Shown here: piece by piece, positions 43,555 to 50,514 of the stretch | Layout of the letters: each line of letters opens with the position of its first letter | Position numbering within the stretch: the first letter of the stretch is position 1 | Assembly (NCBI GenBank): GCA_944389185.1 | Contig: CALXLL010000005.1 | Span: 1 to 50,514 of the forward strand | DNA: 50,514 nucleotides | Source of the DNA: an uncultured Alphaproteobacteria bacterium | Lineage (GTDB): Bacteria; Pseudomonadota; Alphaproteobacteria; Rs-D84 | Direction of reading: 5' to 3' | Notes under the pieces: generated by a model | Databases searched by the model: none | What the model saw: the letters and a program-made list of their open reading frames with translations, nothing else | Told to the model about the DNA's origin: nothing | Made by a program: the position numbers and the translations under genes

Positions 43555-45810
43555 ATGCGGAAACTTTTTGCTGGGCTATTACTTGGTATTGGGTTGTTAT
43601 TTGCAGGGGCAAATATAAATTATGCAAACGCTGCGCAAGTTGCAAATGTTGAATATATACACTTATTAATTAAACAAGAATGGGGAATAGAAGTTCCGTA
43701 TTATCCAGAAAACGCAAAGCTGGTTGCGAATATGGAATATTTGCTGATGGTGGTGGACAGGGCAAACCTTATGCTGAACGGGGAAGAGACCAGTTCGTAT
43801 GCATCAGACCCGGTATATGCGACTAAACAAGCCGTAGATACAATCGCAGTAAACCAAGCTGTAGAAACATTGATAAAAAAGCAAATAAAACCAGAGTTTT
43901 TTGTGACGACAACGCCAAACACAAGTAGTTTTAGTTTCCAGATAAGTGCAAAAGGCACATATTTGATAGATTGGGGTGACGGTAATAAAGAAACAATAAA
44001 TAAAACAGATACAGCGAACACGACATACAGTCATACTTATGACAGTGCAGGTGAATATACTATCAGCATCGGTGGCGAAGCAACTGCATATAATACCAGC
44101 ACATCAACAGCTGCAATAAGTTTCAGAAGTAATAAAAATACAGCTGGGATATCTGGCAGTCTTGGTGCGATATTTGGAACGCTTGCCGACGGCACACAGC
44201 CAAGATTTTTTAATACTTTTTATAACAACACTAATTTAACCGGTGAAATCCCTGCAGATTTATTTGCAGGTATATCCGGTGCACCGGCAAGTTATATGTT
44301 TTACTACACATTTTATAATTGTTCGGGGCTGAGTGGCGCTATTCCAGAAAACTTATTTGCGGGTATATCCGGCGCACCGGCAACTTATATGTTTGCCTAC
44401 ACATTTAGTGGTTGTTCGGGGCTGACGGGTTCTATTCCAGAAAACTTATTTGGAAATATATCCGGTGCACCGGCAGATTCTATGTTTTTCAGCACATTTA
44501 ATGGTTGTTCGGGGCTTACGGGCGAAATACCACTTGGATTATTTGGTAATTTAACAAACAGTCCACGAACTAATATGTTTTCCTACACATTTAGGTTTTG
44601 TTCCGGGTTAACTGGTTCGTCTGCCAGAATGCCAGATGGAACATATTTATATGACTTCTTTACAGGCGCAACCACCAGTCATGTTATTGGTATGTATCGT
44701 GGTGCGACGGGATTGGATGATTATCCGTATATACCGACAGCTTGGGGTGGTTTGGGACAAGTTAAATCAGATTTCTTTATCACGACAACGCCAGATACCA
44801 ACAGTTTCAGCTTCCAGATAAGTGCAGCAGGTGATTTTACTATTGATTGGGGTGATGGTGATGTAGAAACAATAAATAAAACAAATACCAGAGATACGAC
44901 ATACAGGCATACTTATGACAGTGCAGGTGAATATAAGATAGGTATAAGTGGCGAAGCAACTGCATATAATACCAGCACATCAACAGCTGCAATAAGTTTC
45001 AGAGACAATACAAATACAGCTGGTATATCGGGCAGTCTTGGTGCGATATTTGGAACTCTTTCCGACGGCACACAGCCAAGATTTTGTCGGACTTTTTTTT
45101 CTAATACTAATTTAACCGGTGAAATCCCTGCAGATTTATTTGCGGGTATATCCGGTGCACCGGCAGAAGATATGTTTTCCTACACATTTTATGGTTGTAG
45201 GGGGCTGACGGGTATTGGTGGACCTTTATTCGCTAGGATATCCGGCGCACCGGCACAATATATGTTTGCCGGCACATTTTATGGTTGTTCGGGTTTGACT
45301 GGTTCTATTCCAGAAAACTTATTTGCGGGTATATCCGGCGCACCGGCAAGTTATATGTTTAACGACACATTTTATAATTGTGCTGGGCTGACTGGCACCA
45401 TTCCAGAAAACTTATTTGGAAATATATCCGGCACACCGGCAGATTATATGTTTTACAGAACATTTAGTGGTTGTTCGGGTTTGACAGGTTCTATCCCAGA
45501 AAACTTGTTTGGAAATATATCCGGGAAACCTGCAACTGGTATGTTTTCCGGCACATTTCAGAATTGTTCGGGGCTTACGGGTGAAATACCGCTTGGTTTA
45601 TTTGGTAATTTAACAAACAGTCCACAATCAAATATGTTTAGACAAACATTTTATAATTGTTCGGGGTTAACAGGTCCGTCTGCCAAAATGCCCGATGGAA
45701 CATATTTATATGACTTCTTTACCGGCGCAACCAGCAGTCATGTTGATGATATGTATTATGGTGCGACTGGGTTATCAGATTACAGTTCTATACCAAGCGT
45801 ATGGAAATAA
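43555..45810 (+). CDS. LRR/PKD-like surface protein 2
   Basis: 751 residues, the same signal peptide and N-terminal domain as protein 1. It then has two successive PKD-like plus LRR modules. Module 1 has four 31-residue units and a cap ending IPTAWGGLG; module 2 has a second PKD-like domain (TIDWGDGDVETIN), six units and a cap ending SIPSVWK. The second module is therefore an internal duplication of the protein 1 plan. Residues in the loop positions vary more than the SGLTGSIPENLF core, as expected for surface variation. Confidence 0.9.
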   Translation: MRKLFAGLLLGIGLLFAGANINYANAAQVANVEYIHLLIKQEWGIEVPYYPENAKLVANMEYLLMVVDRANLMLNGEETSSYASDPVYATKQAVDTIAVNQAVETLIKKQIKPEFFVTTTPNTSSFSFQISAKGTYLIDWGDGNKETINKTDTANTTYSHTYDSAGEYTISIGGEATAYNTSTSTAAISFRSNKNTAGISGSLGAIFGTLADGTQPRFFNTFYNNTNLTGEIPADLFAGISGAPASYMFYYTFYNCSGLSGAIPENLFAGISGAPATYMFAYTFSGCSGLTGSIPENLFGNISGAPADSMFFSTFNGCSGLTGEIPLGLFGNLTNSPRTNMFSYTFRFCSGLTGSSARMPDGTYLYDFFTGATTSHVIGMYRGATGLDDYPYIPTAWGGLGQVKSDFFITTTPDTNSFSFQISAAGDFTIDWGDGDVETINKTNTRDTTYRHTYDSAGEYKIGISGEATAYNTSTSTAAISFRDNTNTAGISGSLGAIFGTLSDGTQPRFCRTFFSNTNLTGEIPADLFAGISGAPAEDMFSYTFYGCRGLTGIGGPLFARISGAPAQYMFAGTFYGCSGLTGSIPENLFAGISGAPASYMFNDTFYNCAGLTGTIPENLFGNISGTPADYMFYRTFSGCSGLTGSIPENLFGNISGKPATGMFSGTFQNCSGLTGEIPLGLFGNLTNSPQSNMFRQTFYNCSGLTGPSAKMPDGTYLYDFFTGATSSHVDDMYYGATGLSDYSSIPSVWK
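44230..45700 (+). repeat. two blocks of 93-bp LRR repeats
   Basis: Blocks at about 44230-44610 (four units) and 45110-45670 (six units). Several units are nearly identical to those in 39920-40590, giving substrate for gene conversion between the two loci. Confidence 0.85.
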
Positions 45811-45852
45811 TCTGATTTGACAGCAAAGCCCGCCTGAAAAGCGCATCCGCAC

Positions 45853-45881
45853 AAAAAAAATCCGCATTCCTGCGGATTTTT
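45853..45881 (+). terminator. terminator after LRR gene 2
   Basis: AAAATCCGCA (45857-45866), loop TTCC, TGCGGATTTT (45871-45880), T. Confidence 0.88.
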
Positions 45882-46028
45882 AGCGTCAATCACAAAAATC
45901 TCAAATAATAACAATACGTTATTATCAAAAACAGAATAGGGCGAAATCTTAATATAAATATCCAATACATAAACAACGCAACAAATTATTAAGTTTTTAT
46001 CAAAACCCAAACTTCTTTAAAGCATCAG

Positions 46029-46180
46029 AAAAAAAATGACAATAAAAAGAGAAAAAAAAAACAAAAAAAAAAAACAAAAACAAAAACAAAAAAAAAAAAA
46101 AAAAAAAAAAAAAACAAAAACAAAAAAAAAAAAAAAAAGAAAACCAGAAACGAAAACTAACAAAAAAAAATAATGAAAAC
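46029..46180. repeat. A-rich homopolymer tract
   Basis: About 150 bases of A broken only by single C or G residues, including uninterrupted runs of over 15 A. It lies in the 480-base space between LRR gene 2 and tlyA, where no gene is supported. The minus strand gives a meaningless Phe-rich frame. Length may be unreliable because such tracts are error-prone in sequencing. Confidence 0.85.
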
Positions 46181-46295
46181 ATAACAAAACAACAACGAAA
46201 AAACGCCCAAAACTACCTTTTTATAACAAAATAAAAAATTAAAAATAAAACCTTTTAACAAAATGTTATAAAATAAAATTAAATCAAAAAGTCAA

Positions 46296-47009
46296 CTAGT
46301 TAGTTTTTTCAAAACAAGCCAAGAACTCAACGTTGCCACTGCCACCCAAGATAGGCGATTTCACGAATCCGACACAACCAAAACCTAATTTTTCAAAACA
46401 AGAGCAAACTTTATCAACGGCATTTTGTCTATCTTGCTCTGATTTTATAACACCTTTATGTTTTGCAGCTATTTCTCGTGGCACCTCAAATTGCGGTTTT
46501 ATCAAAACTATGATTTTTTTCGCCCCCCATGCCGCCAAACATTCTGCAATATTACTTAAAGAAATAAAAGAAACATCAACAACTATTAAGTCAATCTTAT
46601 CAAAAGGCTTTAACTTTCTTATATCTGTTTTTTCCAGTGATAAAACCCTGGGGTTATTTTTTAATTCGGCCACCATTTGACCATCACCAACATCAACGGC
46701 GATAACTTTTTTTGCTCCATTATTTAATAAAACTTCCGTAAAACCACCAGTGCTGGCACCAACATCTAAACAAACATAACCAACAGGATTTATCTTAAAG
46801 AACTCTAAAGCTTTCTGCAACTTCAAACTTCCACGACCAGAAACATAGGGAAGGGCACCAGCCTCTATCTTATCTTCCTGCGATACAGATATACTGGGCT
46901 TGTCAGCACTTTTCCCGTTAACAAAAACCAAGCCTGCCTTAATAGCCGCAACAGCCTTTGATCTTGAAATATACAATTTCCTATTAACAAGCTCTTGATC
47001 TAATCTCAT
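46296..47009 (-). CDS. tlyA: TlyA-family rRNA 2'-O-methyltransferase
   Basis: 237 residues from ATG 47007-47009 (MRLDQELVNRK). The N-terminal S4 RNA-binding domain (SRSKAVAAIKAGLVFVNGK) is followed by an FtsJ/RrmJ-type methyltransferase (CLDVGASTGGFTEVLLNNGAKKVIAVDVG, VVDVSFISL, IKPQFEVPRE). Bacterial TlyA methylates 16S and 23S rRNA; older annotations call it hemolysin. There is no Shine-Dalgarno; a promoter ends 6 bases before the ATG. It lies at the border of the AT-rich region. Confidence 0.92.
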   Translation of the reverse strand: MRLDQELVNRKLYISRSKAVAAIKAGLVFVNGKSADKPSISVSQEDKIEAGALPYVSGRGSLKLQKALEFFKINPVGYVCLDVGASTGGFTEVLLNNGAKKVIAVDVGDGQMVAELKNNPRVLSLEKTDIRKLKPFDKIDLIVVDVSFISLSNIAECLAAWGAKKIIVLIKPQFEVPREIAAKHKGVIKSEQDRQNAVDKVCSCFEKLGFGCVGFVKSPILGGSGNVEFLACFEKTN

Positions 47010-47015
47010 AGACAA

Positions 47016-47044
47016 ATAATAGGCAAAAACCATCAAAAAATCAA
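47016..47044 (-). promoter_or_regulatory. tlyA promoter, leaderless type
   Basis: On the minus strand TTGATT (47044-47039), a 17-base spacer, TATTAT (47021-47016), then six bases to the ATG at 47009. Confidence 0.6.
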
Positions 47045-47495
47045 ACGATATAACGCAAACAAACAAGAAAAAAAACTATATATAGAGTCAGCCCTTCAAA
47101 AAACATTATATTAAACCTTTTTATAATTGTATTTTCAAAAAGATATTTTTTACTTTAACTATAAAACATCAACATTTTACATATTTTTACTCAAAGTAAT
47201 AAAACCATAGAATAATTAAATAACATTTTTAATTATTTTCAATATATTATATTGAAATATTTAAGTTTTTTATCAACAAAATATTGCGTTTTTTTAACAG
47301 AAAACCTATCATTCTATCCAGAAAACGCGTATTTTTAATAAAAAAGCCCAGAAAACCACGCAAAATAGGGCATTTTAACCTTATTTCAAAGCTTTTGACA
47401 AGAAAAACATCCAGACATACGCTCCATAGACCGTAAAGACGATGTATAAACATAACAAGAAAGGGGTATATTTTGCTATGCAGTCCCATAGATTA

Positions 47496-47521
47496 TTATT
47501 ATCAGATATATCTGATAATAA
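47496..47521. repeat. 26-bp perfect palindrome
   Basis: Centred between 47508 and 47509; arms TTATTATCAGATA and its complement. Possible dimeric protein site or cruciform; TCTGATAAT half-sites recur nearby. Confidence 0.85.
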
Positions 47522-47694
47522 GATTTATAATAGCCACATATAACGATGACTTGATAAATCTGATAATCATATAAATATAAATCACGCATAAATTATAAAT
47601 CATGCGAACAAAAAAATAACTCGCTTTATAAATAAGCTTATATGAATCATATCTGAAATATTTATCTGATTATTATATCTATAATTTTAACAAC

Positions 47695-47770
47695 ATATTC
47701 AAGCCTAACAATCTGTATATTCAAGCCTTAACAATCTATAACAATATATATGAAAACAATCTATAACATA
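47695..47770. repeat. iteron-like short direct repeats
   Basis: ATATTCAAGCC occurs at 47695 and 47717. AACAATCT follows each, and a third AACAATCTATAACA starts near 47755. Spacing is 22-26 bases, about two helical turns. Confidence 0.7.
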
Positions 47771-48091
47771 ACAATAATATACGATTTTTAACAATTTCCC
47801 ACCCCACAGCAAACAAAAGTATACATAATATACATTATGCGCCTTTGCGTGCGCATTACTCCGTAATGCTGGGCGGGTCTACAAAACACAAAAAAACAAC
47901 CCCTACAACTCCCCGCTTGATAAAAATATTTTATCATAAAAAACATTTTTTACAAAATGTTTTTTTTCCCAGATTTCCGCAAAAAAATATTTTATATTTT
48001 TAAGCGCATGCCAAAAAAAATATTTTAATTTTATTAAATACTTATAATTATAGTTATAATTATAATTATTTGTTTATTTATTTATTTATAA

Positions 48092-48125
48092 AAATAAAAA
48101 AATATAGGCAGTTTTAAACTGCCTA
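48092..48125 (-). terminator. terminator of the three-gene minus-strand unit
   Basis: AGGCAGTTT (48106-48114) and AAACTGCCT (48116-48124). On the minus strand it runs into TATATTTTTTTATTTTT. It sits just after the stop of the 48134 gene. Confidence 0.8.
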
Positions 48126-48133
48126 GTATATTT

Positions 48134-48475
48134 TTAATAAATTACATTTAATTTCAGCTTATCGGAAAGTATAGAAAGCGCATAATCTAAATCAGGCTTA
48201 CAATAAGGCTCGTCATACCCGTATTGACTAACTGCTTCTAGTGCCCTATCAGGCAATTCAAGAATAGCATTTTGTAAATGTAATAAGTCTATACCTGCAA
48301 ATATTAATCTATCTTTGCTATACATGCGCAATTTTACTATGTGTTGCATTTGAAATCCGCCTAAATCGCAAAAAGCATGAATAGCCTTTTTTATTGCTTT
48401 TTTTGTAATAGTTTGTTTTCTTTTCATGTTTTTTTTATATTCAATATGATTTTCAATTATGTTATAATTATTCAT
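48134..48475 (-). CDS. small unrecognised protein (third of three)
   Basis: 113 residues from ATG 48473-48475 with AAAAAGGTTGAAACT upstream. Basic N-terminus (KKNMKRKQTITKKAIKKA), then a helical body (YSKDRLIFAGIDLLHLQNAILELPDRAL) and an acidic Tyr-rich end. Last gene of the minus-strand trio; a terminator follows. No family recognised. Base composition is strongly AT-biased like its neighbours, consistent with a foreign origin. Confidence 0.65.
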   Translation of the reverse strand: MNNYNIIENHIEYKKNMKRKQTITKKAIKKAIHAFCDLGGFQMQHIVKLRMYSKDRLIFAGIDLLHLQNAILELPDRALEAVSQYGYDEPYCKPDLDYALSILSDKLKLNVIY

Positions 48476-48500
48476 AGTTTCAACCTTTTTTATTTTTTAA

Positions 48501-48830
48501 TTATCTAAATCTACGCACAAACCACACAATCCAATCATCCGTTAAGGGTTGCGCTGGTCTAAGTTTATTTCTTAAATACATAGCAACTCTTGGTATTTTT
48601 TGCGGGTTATATATTTCCCCTTTTTCATCAAGTATTTGTTTAACTGTTTCTGCGGTAATATATGCGCTATATTTGTTATCAAAAAAGTTTCTTAATAATT
48701 CACAATACAAATATTTTGCGTGATATTCTTCATCATTTTGTGGTTCAAAGTCTTGTCCGGAACGAATAAGCAAACCTAGTCTTGTATTGTCTTTTATTGC
48801 ATATAATGCACTTAATAAATCTTTTAGCAT
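48501..48830 (-). CDS. small unrecognised protein (second of three)
   Basis: 109 residues from ATG 48828-48830 (MLKDLLSALYAIKDNTR), chosen because AAAAAAGGATTTATA is immediately upstream. A helical N-terminus leads to a C-terminal segment (AYITAETVKQILDEKGEIYNPQKIPRVAMYLRN) that looks like a compact helix-turn region, possibly DNA binding, and an Arg/Trp-rich end (DDWIVWFVRRFR). It starts 13 bases after the first gene of the trio. Confidence 0.65.
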   Translation of the reverse strand: MLKDLLSALYAIKDNTRLGLLIRSGQDFEPQNDEEYHAKYLYCELLRNFFDNKYSAYITAETVKQILDEKGEIYNPQKIPRVAMYLRNKLRPAQPLTDDWIVWFVRRFR

Positions 48831-48843
48831 TATAAATCCTTTT

Positions 48844-49191
48844 TTAACAAACATATTCGGAAGAATATAAAATGCCGTTTATCATATTTCGTCTTACAAA
48901 TTCATTATGAATAATATGAATAGCAGAAATCCAAACCGAATAATCATAACTGCCACGAATAAAAGGCGCATGTCCTTTTTTGCAATATGTAATAATTATG
49001 TTTTGTTGTTCTTCCGTCAAAGGTATTTCATTTAATACATAGCCGACGTCAGCAATAGTTGCATTAGATTCATAGATTTTATCATTTATATAATCAGTCG
49101 GCTTTGCAAAATATTTTAATAGTTTTAATCGTTGGAAATATCTAAATAAAAGTTTTTCAGTATTTCTATAACAAGTCTTATGTTTAATCAT
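48844..49191 (-). CDS. small unrecognised protein (first of three)
   Basis: 115 residues from ATG 49189-49191 (MIKHKTCYRNTEKLLFRYFQ), with AAAGGATTAAAC upstream; an in-frame start ten codons earlier is less likely. Mostly helical, rich in Tyr/Ile/Asn, with a mid-region NEIPLTEEQQNIIITYCKKG. First gene of the trio. The same ribosome site style (AAAGGATT) is used for the second gene. Confidence 0.65.
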   Translation of the reverse strand: MIKHKTCYRNTEKLLFRYFQRLKLLKYFAKPTDYINDKIYESNATIADVGYVLNEIPLTEEQQNIIITYCKKGHAPFIRGSYDYSVWISAIHIIHNEFVRRNMINGILYSSEYVC

Positions 49192-49280
49192 GTTTAATCC
49201 TTTATTTGTTAAAAGAATCAAACGATGAATTATAAGCTTGTTTTTTTATGTTTAGATATCCCCGCCCCGCCCGCTTACCT

Positions 49281-49343
49281 GCGCATAATGCACATTATGT
49301 TCAGTTGCCTTGCAACTCAACATAATGTCGCCACATTATGCGC
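49281..49343. repeat. nested GC-containing hairpin
   Basis: GCGCATAATG (49281-49290) pairs with CATTATGCGC (49334-49343). Inside, ACATTATGTT (49292-49301) pairs with AACATAATGT (49319-49328), and inside that AGTTGC with GCAACT. ACATTATGCGCCTTT also occurs at 47832, so the hairpin may mark one end of a 1.5-kb unit. No gene is supported between 49192 and 49524; another short stem TGCACT/AGTGCA sits at 49397-49413. Confidence 0.8.
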
Positions 49344-49524
49344 CTTTTGTATATCGCTGCCCTGACCGAGTTATACAACCACTTTATCGAAGAAATTGCA
49401 CTCCGTAAGTGCACAATATTAATACAACAAATTAAAATCACAAAATCTTGCGAAAAAGCCTATGAATTATATGTTTTATTTTTATTAAAACCGCTTAAGT
49501 TACATATAAAAATGCAATTTATAA

Positions 49525-50094
49525 TTAAATCGCGCTTTTTTTAAGATTGTCTTGATAAAACTTAATGGCAGTTATAACTTTTTCCAATGTTTTTCTTAAG
49601 TTTTCATCTTTCGTTTCGACGGTTATATCAGCCATAGCATAAATATCATAGCGTTCTTCTATCAATTGAGCCAATATCTGCCGGCTGTCCGCATGTAATA
49701 ATTGCGGCCTGGTATCCCTGGCGTTAGTCCGCTTTACCAGCAAGTCTAAATCTGCCTTCAGCCATACTGTTAAAGCTTTATCCAATACAAGCTTTCTAAC
49801 TGCCGGCGTTATAAACGCCCCTTCCCCAGTAGACAAAACTTTTAGATTTGGCGCAGTATCAAGCAACCGTTCTATTACCTTTTCTTCTACGCGTCTGAAC
49901 TCTTTTTCACCATACATCGAGAAAATATCAACAACACTGCAACCGGCCGCCGCTTCTATTTCCTTATCAGAATCCACAAACTGCACGCCCAAACGTCTGG
50001 CAAGCGCCCTGCCGACGCTTGTTTTACCGGCCCCCATCAAGCCAACCATTACTATCGGTTTATTCAATTTTATATCAAGCTTAGTTTTTCTCAT
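49525..50094 (-). CDS. aroK: shikimate kinase
   Basis: 189 residues from ATG 50092-50094 (MRKTKLDIKLNKPIV). It phosphorylates shikimate in aromatic amino acid synthesis. P-loop GLMGAGKTSVGR, metal-binding DSDKEIE, EKEFRRVE, and the Arg-rich lid NARDTRPQL are present. The shikimate-binding GGG motif reads STGEGAF, so the middle Gly is Glu. No aroB adjoins it. No Shine-Dalgarno; a promoter lies 9 bases upstream. Confidence 0.93.
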   Translation of the reverse strand: MRKTKLDIKLNKPIVMVGLMGAGKTSVGRALARRLGVQFVDSDKEIEAAAGCSVVDIFSMYGEKEFRRVEEKVIERLLDTAPNLKVLSTGEGAFITPAVRKLVLDKALTVWLKADLDLLVKRTNARDTRPQLLHADSRQILAQLIEERYDIYAMADITVETKDENLRKTLEKVITAIKFYQDNLKKSAI

Positions 50095-50103
50095 AATTCT
50101 TAT

Positions 50104-50132
50104 ATAATACCGCAAAAACGCCCTATTCTCAA
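50104..50132 (-). promoter_or_regulatory. aroK promoter, nearly leaderless
   Basis: Minus strand TTGAGA (50132-50127), 17-base spacer, TATTAT (50109-50104), then nine bases to the ATG. Confidence 0.6.
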
Positions 50133-50161
50133 ATATTTTTATTATATGTAGTCAATAAAAC

Positions 50162-50447
50162 TATTTTTTGTTGCAATAAAAAGCACAAGTGTATTAAACT
50201 AATATTGTCAGCAGGTGTTCTGTTGGCGGGGTGTAAGAACCTCTTCGTAAGCGTCCGAATATAGTCTTATAGTGCGCTTTTGGCGCCGGTTTTACACTAT
50301 ACAGGATGAAAAACAACTCCTGATTCTGCATGGGTCAGGAGGGCTTGTGAATATACAGAATAAACAGCACAATTCTTACGATTGTTCTTAACCTCCTGAC
50401 CACCAGTTACGCTTGGTGGTTTTTCATTTGGAAAAATGGGGGTAAAA
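50162..50447 (+). promoter_or_regulatory. repeated surface-gene leader, copy 3
   Basis: Same order of elements: CTCCTGA (50317-50323), TCAGGAGG (50335-50342), CCTCCTGA (50392-50399), CCACCA/TGGTGG (50400-50419) then TTTTTC. GTG 50347 starts a 14-codon ORF ending at 50391. The nested ACAAT/ATTGT stem is kept although its loop differs from copies 1 and 2. The upstream GGCGC-type hairpin is less perfect here. It is divergent from aroK. Confidence 0.75.
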
Positions 50448-50514
50448 ATGCGGAAACTTTTTGCTGGGCTATTACTTGGTATTGGGTTGTTATTTGCGGG
50501 GGCAAATATAAATC
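50448..50514 (+). CDS. 5' end of a third LRR/PKD-like surface protein
   Basis: The frame starts at ATG 50448 and encodes MRKLFAGLLLGIGLLFAGAN before the window ends. This is the same signal peptide as the 39239 and 43555 genes, and the ribosome site (ATGGGGGTAAAA) matches. The rest of the gene is outside; LRR content is inferred from the shared leader and signal peptide. Confidence 0.75.
   Translation, partial: MRKLFAGLLLGIGLLFAGANIN

Larger units (their letters stand above)
47045..48091. other. AT-rich intergenic region with repeats
   Basis: No gene supported. It contains a 26-bp perfect palindrome at 47496-47521 and further TCTGATAAT-like motifs at about 47557 and 47665. Three AACAATCT copies (about 47707, 47730, 47755) sit inside a two-copy ATATTCAAGCC repeat. 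A GC-rich island at 47832-47880 has hairpin GCATTAC/GTAATGC and GGGCGGG. Low-complexity ATTTATTT runs lie near 48070-48090. Confidence 0.7.

Noticed and set aside
46029-46180. Poly-A tract as retroelement tail
   Set aside because: No reverse transcriptase or target-site duplication is visible nearby.
46000-46182. Minus-strand Phe-rich open frame
   Set aside because: It is simply the translation of the A tract.
47247-47489. Minus-strand 80-codon open frame
   Set aside because: No ribosome site, repetitive low-complexity composition and position in the AT-rich repeat region; kept out for lack of support, though not excluded.
49338-49544. Plus-strand 68-codon open frame
   Set aside because: It starts in a hairpin, crosses another and overlaps the end of aroK; no ribosome site.

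Overview
The window looks like a chromosomal segment of an uncultured, AT-rich, host-associated alphaproteobacterium. The evidence for the class is a GcrA-type cell cycle regulator (24632-25177), a ruvB-ybgC-tolQ-tolR-tolA order, lpxA/lpxB (Gram-negative envelope) and a bactofilin/M23 peptidase pair. Large Cys-rich secreted proteins and leucine-rich-repeat surface proteins suggest a gut or rumen lineage; the exact lineage is inference.

Layout. 1-7371: end of an unknown gene, a 2232-residue Cys-rich secreted protein (minus strand) and the RNase P RNA. 7370-11753: a minus-strand operon reading hydrolase-like protein, ruvB, HD phosphohydrolase, ybgC, tolQ, tolR, tolA; tolB and pal are not attached. 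11886-14770: a secreted protein and an OmpR/EnvZ-like two-component pair. 14822-22378: housekeeping genes (rplM, rpsI, tig, an outer membrane barrel, thyA, rpsA, an adenylate kinase homologue, tRNA-Pro, acpS). 22409-25177: a single-pass membrane protein and gcrA. 25253-29867: a plus-strand run made of a small prepilin peptidase and four unrecognised secreted proteins, followed by three tRNA genes on the other strand and a fifth large secreted Cys-containing protein (to 33077). 33097-38930: lpxB, lpxA, a polytopic membrane protein, a TrmN6-like methyltransferase, an M23 peptidase, a bactofilin and rpiB.

38936-50514 is the accessory part. Three copies of a roughly 280-bp leader precede three genes that share the same signal peptide. 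Two of the genes are complete LRR/PKD-like surface proteins (492 and 751 residues); the third runs off the window. Between them lie leuS, a long A-rich tract, tlyA, a very AT-rich stretch with palindromes and iteron-like repeats, three small unknown genes bounded by GC-rich hairpins, and aroK.

The most interesting object is the repeated leader. In every copy a strong Shine-Dalgarno-containing segment (TCAGGAGG) can pair either with an upstream CTCCTGA or with a downstream CCTCCTGA. The downstream partner abuts a terminator-like hairpin just before the surface-protein start codon. A short GTG-initiated leader ORF follows the Shine-Dalgarno. This looks like a conserved attenuation or translational switch shared by a surface-protein family, but no function has been tested. 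A second small pattern is that three genes without a Shine-Dalgarno (TrmN6-like, tlyA, aroK) have a -35/-10 pair ending 6-9 bases before the ATG, as expected for leaderless or nearly leaderless transcripts.
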